From contig LWCA01000486.1 in assembly GCA_001642005.1 (NCBI GenBank), forward strand, positions 1 to 26,135: a stretch of 26,135 nucleotides of DNA, given 5' to 3'. The notes below the pieces were generated by a model. The model ran no database searches. It had not been told where the DNA came from and was given only the letters and a program-made list of their open reading frames with translations. Made by a program: the position numbers and the translations under genes. Source of the stretch: Intoshia linei. Lineage: Eukaryota > Orthonectida > Rhopaluridae. Below, piece after piece: positions 1 through 9,086 of this stretch. Each line of letters starts with the position of its first letter. Position 1 is the first letter of the stretch.

Positions 1-98
1 AGTGTATTACATAGCTTTATATGATTTGCCTAAAAATTTGACACAGTGTGTATATATACCATTTCAGATACTAAATAAGAATAATTTAAATACATGTA

Positions 99-302
99 CA
101 GTATTTTTTGAAGTATAAGGCGCACCCTTTTACATGAAAAATTAGAAATGCGCCTTATACGCCAGTGCACCTTATATGAGAATTTTGCAAGGGAAAATTT
201 TTTTCTAATTATATATTGTACCATTTGATTTTTAATTTTTCATAAAAACTCTTCTGTTAATAATAATAATTAGGAATGCGCCTTATACTCCGAAAAATAC
301 TG
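99..302. mobile_element. Nonautonomous DNA transposon (MITE), pogo/Tc-like
   Basis: The ends form terminal inverted repeats of about 27 bp. The left end reads cagtatttttt then gaagtataaggcgca. The reverse complement of the right end reads cagtatttttc then ggagtataaggcgca. Inside the left end the motif 'gcgccttata' recurs in inverted orientation, a pattern seen in pogo/Tigger-type elements. The left flank ends in TA, but the right flank is AG, so the expected TA duplication is not intact. There is no coding capacity; a 64-codon minus-strand reading frame here is a by-product of the repeat. The superfamily assignment is an inference from the TIR style. Confidence 0.6.
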
Positions 303-400
303 AGAACACTGGACACTTGGGAAACACTGATGGAGGGATTTAAAATTTATTTATTATATAATAATATATTTAATTATAATTTTGTAAAAAATTAGAAGAA

Positions 401-589
401 ATGTACTATTCAAAAATTTATATCTCACATAATAATGAAATATCGGATATACATTCTGGCATTCATGTTGAAGAAAAAAACAATATTTATTTTATTATCC
501 TCGGTTTCACTATTATTATTTTGATATCTATTATAGTTTTAGTATTGATATATAGATGTATAATTTTTTGTAAGAAAAATAAAACTTAA
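401..589 (+). CDS. Possible small single-pass membrane protein or C-terminal exon (doubtful)
   Basis: This 62-codon open frame encodes a polar N-terminal part with two His residues near an HSGIHVEE stretch. A very hydrophobic segment follows at about residues 31-54, then a basic tail CKKNKT. That is the layout of a type I membrane protein end. An acceptor-like 'aaaaaattag' lies just before the ATG, so it could be a terminal exon of a gene starting outside the window. AT-rich DNA easily gives Ile/Leu/Phe-rich frames by chance, and no family is recognised. I list it as a candidate only. Confidence 0.2.
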   Translation: MYYSKIYISHNNEISDIHSGIHVEEKNNIYFIILGFTIIILISIIVLVLIYRCIIFCKKNKT

Positions 590-1686
590 AACTAATATCA
601 CAACACTCACTTATAATTAATGACCACAAATGAGAAAAATTGTAGAGGTAGAAAGAGATTGGAACAAATTGTTGATGTGACAATAATTAATTTTTATTAA
701 TTAAAATTAAATAAATTTTATTTATTAAAAATATCACACTTATTTCATTTCATTTCTAATATTGACAGTGTTGATATATTTAACACTAATGACACCACAT
801 ACATGTACTTAGACTCTAAGTACATTGTACCATTATTATTTACTATATTACTGTAGGTGTATATCATTTACTATTTTAAAGGTTAACATTCTCAGATTTT
901 TACAGCTTTTTAACCTTTTAAGTCAGGCGAAACTATTTATTTGTTTTGTAATATAAAAAATATTTTTAACCGTATAATTTCCATTATGAATTGCAACAAT
1001 ATAAATAATACTACTCAATTTTTATAATCAGAAATGGAAATCAAAGTAAATTAAAAGAAATAAGATAAAAATCTTATTAAAAAAGTTTTTTTACGAAATG
1101 TTTCTAAAATTTAAATATATTAACATAATGTATATCTGGTTATGTGATGTATAGTTTTTAGCATTACTAGATATTTAAACATGCTTACTAATCAATAAAA
1201 TATTAAATCTTGAAATCAAGTCATTTCAGAACTGGAAAAACACGCTCTAGCTTAAAATAACTTCTTGGGACACTAGGAAAATTGGTGAATATTTTCAAAC
1301 GGAGAACGGCCTTTAAAATATTAGTATTTTCGGCAGCTTAACAATGAAAAGTGGTTTAAACTCAACCTTTGATAGTGTGAATAAACAAAATAAAAAATAA
1401 AACTTTATTAACATTAATTTAAATAGGGAATAAAAATAACTTGTTAACAAAAACAATAAAATTAAAACACTCAAAACTACATTAAATTCTATAAATAGAT
1501 TAAATTTTAAAATGGATATTACAATAAACCTTTTATCATGGATTAATATAAAGTTTTGAATGTTTTAAAACAAGAAAATTTTAATACACAACCGTATTGT
1601 GTAAACATTGTTGACCGATATTTTTGTATTTTAGAGTTAATGATGTTAATTATACATAAAATATCATTTAAATAAAAAATTCGACA
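590..1686. other. Intergenic, no gene seen
   Basis: The stretch is AT-rich with no convincing exon on either strand. The only structure noted is a short perfect palindrome at about 805-823 (gtacttaga, ct, ctaagtac). The promoter of the downstream transporter gene must lie near the right end, but no core promoter motif could be called with confidence. Confidence 0.5.
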
Positions 1687-4600
1687 ATGATGTTAAAAAT
1701 ATTGTACGCTGTATCAATTTTAAGCGTAATGTCAAGTGAAAATTTAGATATATGTAAAAACACAATTTTTAATACAACTATTCTGTCCCAATTGTACAAT
1801 TCCATTATTCAAAAATCTAAAATAACCAAAAAGGGTGCTGATTACAAAATAAATTTTGAACAATTTTCCGTGTATTTTCGCAACATATTAACACACAACT
1901 CTGATAAAAATTATTCCAACCTACTTGAAACCACATATAAAGAATATTCAATCAATTCCAAGTTAAACTGTTCTGGACTATACACTGCCGCCATTAAATT
2001 GTTAAACGAGGAGAGTACTGAGGATACAGAGAAGCGTTATAATCGAAATAAAACGTGGAAAGGTTTATACATCATACAATATCGATAATTTTATACATTT
2101 AGTTTGGGTTTACAGTTTTATTACCACAACATTTATAAACCTATGCGCTCTGTTGGGAGGGTTTTTTATTTTTTTTAAAAGATATAGATGCTATGATTCT
2201 TTCCTATCCATTATGACGGCAGTTGGCGTGAGTGCTTTGTGTGGAACGAGTATTTTTGTTCTTTTGCCAGATGTAACTTTGGTTTAAATTTTCATTGTAT
2301 TTAATTTAGGCTATTCCAGCCCTAGATGATACAATTCACAGAGATATCTATATCAGCATAAGTTTAATGTTCCTTTTTGGTCTCTTGTTTTTATATTTGA
2401 CTGAAATTGTAATTAAATTTATTATTACATATTTTCGGGTAATTTTTTTAAATTTTTTAATTGAAATTCTCAAATCTAGTCAATATCGAGAAATAAAACA
2501 AACCTGGGATCTAATAACTCTAATAAATCAAATAGGTTTGAAATGAAACTAGAATCTGTTGATACTAAAGACGTTCAAGAACTGACTCATAAAAATGTAA
2601 AGGTATAGTTTTTATTTTTAGTGACATCATTTACTAACAATATACTATCGAAAATATTAAATCATATGGGCTATTCCAGAAAATATTTTCGCGAGGTCGC
2701 TGTAATAATTTTTGTTAATAATAAGTTTCAACATAAAGTTGTTAAATTTTGTAAGAGTTGGTAAATAGTTGAAATATGTCACAATTAAGTTACCAACATT
2801 TACATAAATTTTTTCACGGTGTTCGTTCAGCTTAAGCTGATCTATAATGTTATTGTAGTAATTTTGAAATTTGATTTTCATTATTAAGCCAAGAATCTGT
2901 AATCAGTAATCTTGAAAAGCATTTTTTATCTTTTGTAATGTTGGGTATAATTTTAATTTCAAATTTAGGTTAGTAAATATGCACATATTCATAGCGTTGC
3001 ATGGATGGTTATGGTTGGAGATACTTGTCATAATTTTATGGATGGATTATCAATTGGTGCTGCTTTCAATAAAAGTACATTTGCTGGGTTAAATGTATCG
3101 TTAGCAATTTTTTGTGAGGAGTTACCACATGAACTTGGTAATTATAATTTTAATTATCAGTCCCTCTGAGTATGATGAATGTTTATCTGTTCTACGTATT
3201 AAAAACGTTCACGTATTTCATTTTAATGAAACTACAGTATCAGTCTTTGGAAATTTCAAAAAGACAAAAATGTAGATGATATGGTAAAATTGCTTGTCCA
3301 AAGATGCAGTGCCAAACATACCGTACCGAGACCCCTCTTCGAGAACTCGACTGAATAGTTGTAAAATGCTGGCCTCATTTTTCCAAGTTGAGCAGTAAAA
3401 AAATATGTTCTTGAATGTCATGATATTTTGTTTATTAAGTTTAATATGTATTTATGTCAAATGAAGAGCCTTGGATAGGTGATTAGGTACTATTAACACT
3501 ACTCCACGTTTGAAAAAAAATTTTTAGGGTCTATTTGTCATTTTCGAGTGGCCTCGAGCTTGGTAGCTTCGCAAGCAAAAAATCCTGCAAAGATGGATAG
3601 TTTTTTGAAAATTATAAATATTTCAATGTTGACATATGTTCCCAAAATAAGGTATTAGGTTAAAATAGCTTTAATCTTTTAATGTCTGATGGAATATTGC
3701 AAAATAATTTATAAAGTGTAGTTTATCAGTAATACTGATTCAGTATGTTTTTCTCCTGTCAGAGTACCACTTGATAACATGATTTAACATGGTTTTTTAC
3801 TTTTTCACTAATAATGATAAATATCCGAAATTAATCTAAAATAGGAGATTAGATGAGTATGAGAATTATTTGTTAGATTGTATTTTTCATATCCTTATTA
3901 ACACTTTTAGGTGATTTTGCCATATTAATTTCTGCTGGTATGACTATAAAGCAAGGAATGCTCTTCAATTTTTTGTCGGCTTCATCATGTTACATAGGAG
4001 TCATAATAGGAATAATAATCGGTCAAAACGAACAAATTTCAAGATGGATTTTTGGCATTACAGCTGGGATGTTTATTTACATTTCTATATCAGATATGGT
4101 ATTTACTATATAGCTATACTCAGAGCCGTGGAGAGGGAACTATGACTATATGACCCGGGTCTACAATCATGAGGGCCTACTTTTTAAATTTATTAATAGG
4201 TAATGCTGGAAAATTGTTTAAGTATACCAAAATTTCGATAAACAATGGGATTCCAAAGGTTATTTTTAATTTTTAGATAATTAACATAGATAATTGATTA
4301 AGCAATGTATAGATGTCTCACTTTTTTTAAAATTTTGTATAGGGCCTACAATTTCCATCTGACCGGGTCTACTGTTGGCTCTCCACGTCCCTGGTTATAC
4401 TAATAACATTTAGTAATGTCAGAGTTGGCATTCTTTTTACTGTGAAGTGTTTATTTTTTATTTATAGAATTTTTAAATTTGCTTAATTGGTAAATCGCAT
4501 TATGCCTTTATTATAAGCTTATACTTGTACTATACATTTTTTATCGGGTATTGTAATAATTAATAGTTGTCAACCTGACTAGTGTGTTTTGTATAATTTA

Positions 4601-4774
4601 TGGAAATTAAATGTTAAAATTTAGTTGCCTGAAATGAGAAAGAAAATTGAAGAATTAACTGATTTTAAATCTTACATAATTGAAGTTTCGTTTCAAATAC
4701 TTGGACTCTCTATAGGCTTTGTATTAATGTATTTATTGGCAATTCATTCCTCTACTTTGGAATTGTTTGTTTAA
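1687..4774 (+). CDS. ZIP (SLC39) family divalent metal transporter, ZIP8/ZIP14-like
   Basis: Seven exons: 1687-2062, 2103-2272, 2310-2438, 2480-2602, 2969-3137, 3911-4098 and 4625-4774, giving 434 aa. Every junction is GT..AG and in phase. Exon 1 encodes a signal peptide (MMLKILYAVSILSVMSS) and a Cys-containing ectodomain. Exon 2 gives the first two membrane helices, ending in LLPD. Exon 3 gives helix 3, and exon 4 the polar cytoplasmic loop, which lacks the usual His-rich run. Exon 5 carries the metal-site helices, with HNFMDG at residues 287-292 and EELPHELGD at 316-324. Exons 6-7 give the remaining helices, with DMLPEM after helix 7. In ZIP8/ZIP14 the first His of the HEXPHE motif is replaced by Glu, as here (EELPHE). 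Those members import Zn, Mn, Fe and Cd across the plasma or endosomal membrane. The family is secure; the exact orthology and substrate are inferred. Four of its six introns are 366 nt or shorter, and three are only 37-41 nt. Confidence 0.93.
4121..4393. mobile_element. hAT-like MITE, copy 1
   Basis: A 273-bp element lies inside the last intron of the ZIP gene. The left end, cagagccgtggagaggga, pairs with the reverse complement of the right end, cagggacgtggagagcca. It is flanked by 8-bp repeats, gctatact (4113-4120) and gttatact (4394-4401), which match at 7 of 8 positions. A TIR beginning CAG plus an 8-bp target duplication is the hAT signature. There is no transposase, so it is nonautonomous. 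A second copy is at 22144-22358. Confidence 0.82.
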
Positions 4775-4788
4775 TTCAATTTTATTAC

Positions 4789-4794
4789 ATTAAA
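4789..4794 (+). other. Likely polyadenylation signal of the ZIP gene
   Basis: ATTAAA, the common variant of AATAAA, lies 15 bp after the stop codon. The 3' untranslated region would be short. It could also be a chance match in AT-rich DNA. Confidence 0.4.
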
Positions 4795-4842
4795 CAATTT
4801 ACTCAATCTGTATTATCAAAAACTGAAAATTATAGTGTAGAG

Positions 4843-5445
4843 CAGTGCTTCTTAACCTTTTTACTTCAGGGGGATTTTTTATTTGTGAAATAATTAAAAC
4901 TTTGGCCACACATTAAAGTTTGATAAGAAAAAGCACATCGATATTCGAAAATGTGCAAATACATGTGTATTTAAAATATATAATCGTAATACATAATAAT
5001 AATAACATAACGAGAGGGGTCGGCAACCAGTTCCCGCGGGCCAAAAGTGGCTCTCAGAATAATTTTGGTGGCCCTTTGAGTAAATATGTAAATTATTTAT
5101 TTTTAAATTTTTTAACTTTTAAACACCGTTTTAAACATAATCTACTACAATTGGCCCATTTTCATATAGAATTTTCAAATCGCCCTGGATTTTATTTAGT
5201 TGAATATACTAGATCGTTTTTTTTCAATTAAAATGTATCATGTGTAAATTTTTTAAATTATTTGATATAAAAAAGTGGCCCACGAGATGAAAATTAAATG
5301 TCCATTTGACATTGTCAATTTGCTAAGAAAGAATAAGAAATTTTAAGTCAACGTTGGAAAATTATCACATTTACATTTACATTTGTTAAACAAAAAATGA
5401 AACCCTCAAATCTAGAGTCTGCATGAAAAAGGTTGAGCACCACTG
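4843..5445. mobile_element. hAT-like nonautonomous element
   Basis: The left end, cagtgcttcttaacctttt, pairs with the reverse complement of the right end, cagtggtgctcaacctttt. Inside it lies 'ggggtcggcaacc' followed by 'gcgggccaaaagtggc', wording typical of hAT termini, and 'aaaagtggcccac' near 5273. Two related hAT pieces may therefore be nested. The flanking 8-mers do not match clearly, so the target duplication has decayed. The 103-codon frame at 4920-5231 lies wholly within this repeat and is not treated as a gene. Confidence 0.65.
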
Positions 5446-6331
5446 TGAAATATGTATAACAATTGTACAATATACTTGAATATGTTTGATTTATTTTATC
5501 ATTATTATTAGAATACGTTATTCAGAAGTACAATTTAGTGATAATATAATAATTCAGAATAAAAACAAAACAATAATCGATAAATCGACTAAAAATATAA
5601 TCTCATATTTTTCTTAAACATGATACAACTGGACAACTGAATTTAAAAATAATGTATGTTAGTAATGCAATACACATTCAATGTGTATTTAAAGTTGAAT
5701 ACATAATAGCCAATACTTATTAGTACTACAGATTGTGTAGTCAATATATTTTTACTAGAAAAATTTGTTTTTGTCGGACACTAGCGAGATTTTTATCTGC
5801 AGCTGATTTGGAAAACTAATTAATTTGAATTAATTAATACGTTACTATATCGATGCATTACTATTATACTTTTCATTGTGTTTTAAGTCTGCTAGCGTAT
5901 AAACTTGAGCCAAACATTTTATGCATAATTTTATCTCCCCGGTAATTACGTATATGGATTATTTGTACGTCTCTTCTGAGCTATAACCAGTAGTAAGTAA
6001 TATTATTTGTCAACATTTTTACAACATTTTTTAATTAGCTAGTCGTATATATTTGTTTCCTAGTTTTTCATTTTTTATACAATACGTTACGTTATTTTGT
6101 TTTATTCAAATAATATTTTACAATTTTTAAATTTTCAACTTGTACTTTAATTACGTCAAATTATTGGTATTTTTTAAATTTAATTTAATTATTTAATGTA
6201 ATACATACGTTATTACGTTTTATCAATTATTGTCGTTTATATTTTGTATTTAAGTAATTTAAGACAATACAATAAGACAATGTCATAAAAATGGAAATGT
6301 AATATTTCTAGAATCATGTTGTATTTTAGAA
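5446..6331. other. Intergenic region upstream of the Hunchback-like gene
   Basis: No exon is supported on either strand. The sequence 'tgttgtattttag' ends at 6330, directly before the ATG at 6332. It looks like a splice acceptor, so an untranslated 5' exon probably lies somewhere in this stretch. I could not place its donor. Confidence 0.4.
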
Positions 6332-8943
6332 ATGTCGATACAAGAAAATAACTCAATTCAACCAATGGATATTGAATTGATGAATACGTCAAACTCTCAT
6401 GCATCAAAGGGAAAAGAGTTTAACAGGCGTAATAAACGTATTGATGCAGCGATTGCAAGAATAAAGGTTAGAACAAATGGAGACGAGTCAAAATCAAACT
6501 CAAACAACGATGAATCATCTCAAAGTGACAACGTATCGGAAAGCAACACAAATGAAGAATCTAATTCAGCCACCACTGATAATGGAGAACTAAATTCTGC
6601 TACGCAGGGACCTGTTGCAGTTGAAGAAATTGCAACTTCATCATTTTCAAATTATACTCAAGAAGAATCCAATTGTTATCAAAAATCACTTGAATCACTT
6701 CCAATTCTCGCCAATTTAAATGATCCATTATCAAATAGTCAAGCACTACTTTTAAAGGAAAGTATATTAAAAAGTTTAAAGAGTAATCCTTTAAATCCTC
6801 TTTTGGAATTGTCGCAAACAAAAAAATCACTAGATGATTTGCACCCAGATAGAAAAATTAAAAAATCACGCAAGTCACGTAAATCCACAAAACCTCAAAA
6901 CATTAGAGAATTATTTGACAGCAATCAACTTGCTGGTAATTCAAAATCAACAAGTGAACATGTAGTCAATGTCCCACTTACTAACGTGCTCTACGTTCCA
7001 CCAATTGAAATTGAAACTGAAATTGATAAAAAACCTGGAAAAAAACGAAAGAAATATGCTAATGGGCAATATCCCCTCCCCAAAAACCCCCGTCTTATAA
7101 TGGAAAATGAAGGTATTTTTATTTTTATTTTTATTTTTTTCTATTTTTAATAAAAAATATTAGTATTCGGAATAAATGATAGAGTGTACATGTCCCCTTT
7201 GCAATTTTTAGAAGCTACTGCTGAAAAACTAAAAAATTTATATAACGAGTATAGCAATGGTGCGTATCGTGACACTAGAAACTATTTACACAAATACAGC
7301 GATAAGATTAATCTTGCCGACGGACAAAAAAAGACTGTCAGGCATAAACCATTCAAATGTAAAGTTTGTAGAGCAGCATTTAAAATACAGGTAATTATAT
7401 AAACATGTTCAAATTCCATGAGTCATTTCAAAAGTAAAATACATTGACTTTGTCATTTTCAGAATCTTTTGTTTACTGACTAGAAAAAGTTTAATAATTG
7501 ATTAATTTAGAATCACTTTTGGGCGCATCAAATGTTTACACATTTGGAAGCAGATAGAATGATGTTATGTCCTTTGTGTCCTTTTGTAACTGGTTTAAAG
7601 CATCATCTTGATTTCCGTAAGAATATACATGTCTATTACATTTTAATGTAAATTTAGATATACGAAATCATTTTGGATTTAAAGGCTTCAGTTGTCCATT
7701 GTGCGATTATGATTGCGTCAACAAGTCAATGCTTCGATCTCATCTAAATTCCCATTGCAGTTCATGCAACACGTGCAAGGTAATATTCTTATTGTTAAAC
7801 CTGATATTTTTTTATATATTCGTTTCTACAATCATAGTAGATTCATGTATAGTAAGCATTGCTGATTAAATTAAAATTGCGGCTCGTAGTGTGCGTAAAA
7901 TTATATTAAATTTCATTACAATATAAAAAAAATGAAAAATGATTACCTTAAACATCCAAAAAATTAAAAATCCAACAATTTAAGTTGTCATCATAAATTT
8001 GAAAATGAATATTACCTGTCATGAAATTTACTAAAATACCGCCAACATTTTAATAACCTAGGATAAAAATAAACATTGGGCGCAAAGTGAATTTATTTAA
8101 ACAGGCAATATTTGTAGATTAACAATTTAAATTTTAAAACTTACTTTTACTGTATAGTTTAATTTTATTATTTAGGCAATTAAAGTGGAATGTGAACATA
8201 AACCACGTTATATAATTCAGGACAACGGGGACATATTACAGATAGTAAATGATACGATAGTTAAATTTGAAAATGAAAACTCTGATGAAAAACAGAAAAG
8301 ATTGTGTGAATTTCGCCAAGGTGCAACGTCAATGGATAAAGAATCTATTGAAATGATTATGAACTTTAAAAATGATGCAGATGACGGTCCCCTAAAGGAA
8401 CTGCCAAAAATGGACCCGTTAATGTTTTTAAAGTGTGTGGATTTCATGTCCTACAAATTGAATCAATTTAAAGAAGTTTCATTGGCTTATATTTTCAAAG
8501 AATCATTCATGGTAATGTTACAACAATTTCTTCCAGAAATGGATAAAGATTACAAGACATTTACTGAACTGAAAAGGGCAAGAGAATCTTATCAAAACAA
8601 AGTAAAATTTTATCTGGATTGTGCTCAACAAGGTGTGACATTTGATAAATCCAAATTAATGAAAGAAAAGGTAATTAAAAAGGCTCTATCTTGTGGTGTG
8701 AATATTAAAGATATAACTCGCGTAATAGAAAACAATTGTCATAACCAAATTGATACATTGATAGAGCAGTCACAAAAAAACAAAATAAAATGTCAAGTTT
8801 CTGTAAATCAACACAATGTAGACGAAATTAAGCCAAGTCAAGACACTCTCCAAGATGTAGTGATGCAGGATAATCAAATTGTACAAAACCAAAAAAATTT
8901 TTCTGATAACAGTAATCAACAATCTCAGTCGATTGTAACATAA
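6332..8943 (+). CDS. Divergent Hunchback-like C2H2 zinc-finger protein
   Basis: Five exons: 6332-7112, 7164-7390, 7511-7616, 7658-7779 and 8176-8943, giving 667 aa with all junctions in phase. Residues 1-230 are Ser/Asn-rich and low in complexity. A basic [10 protein letters not shown] near 235 may be a nuclear signal. Three classical fingers follow: C326/C329/H342/H347, C356/C359/H372/H376 and C384/C387/H400/H404. The second finger and the region around it (CPFVT, KHHL, H.RNH) and the third (CVNKSML.SH) match the central DNA-binding fingers of Hunchback, a gap-gene transcription repressor acting in the nucleus. The usual fourth finger is collapsed to C408, C411 and H420 with wrong spacing, although the following HKP is kept. 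The C-terminal finger pair used for dimerisation in Hunchback/Ikaros proteins is absent; instead the last 245 residues look helical and Gln/Asn-rich. Orthology is likely. A lineage paralogue with a changed role is the alternative. Confidence 0.8.
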
Positions 8944-9001
8944 CAATCAAAAACGTTTATGACTGTTAGTTTTGTTTTAGTATATATTTAATTTTATCGT
9001 T

Positions 9002-9007
9002 ATTAAA
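9002..9007 (+). other. Possible polyadenylation signal of the Hunchback-like gene
   Basis: ATTAAA lies about 60 bp after the stop codon, in the 143-bp gap between two convergent genes. Confidence 0.35.
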
Positions 9008-9055
9008 CCATGTTATAATGTTTGGTTTTTGGAAAAGAAAACTTTGAAAAAATAA

Positions 9056-9061
9056 TTTATT
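9056..9061 (-). other. Polyadenylation signal of gene A
   Basis: AATAAA on the minus strand lies 25 bp past the stop codon of the last exon. Its position is consistent with a short 3' untranslated region, tail-to-tail with the upstream gene. Confidence 0.5.
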
Positions 9062-9086
9062 AAACAAACTTGACATAATTACAAAT

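Noticed and set aside
805-823. Short perfect palindrome as a regulatory operator
   Set aside because: Such short palindromes are expected by chance at this base composition and there is no gene-proximal context.
2657-2881. 74-codon minus-strand open frame in ZIP intron 4
   Set aside because: AT-driven composition, intronic position and no recognisable motif or splice context.
3218-3421. 67-codon minus-strand open frame in ZIP intron 5
   Set aside because: No family resemblance and no supporting signals; treated as chance.
4920-5231. 103-codon plus-strand open frame
   Set aside because: It lies wholly inside the hAT-like element 4843-5445, including its 'ggggtcggcaacc' terminus, and has no splice or homology support.
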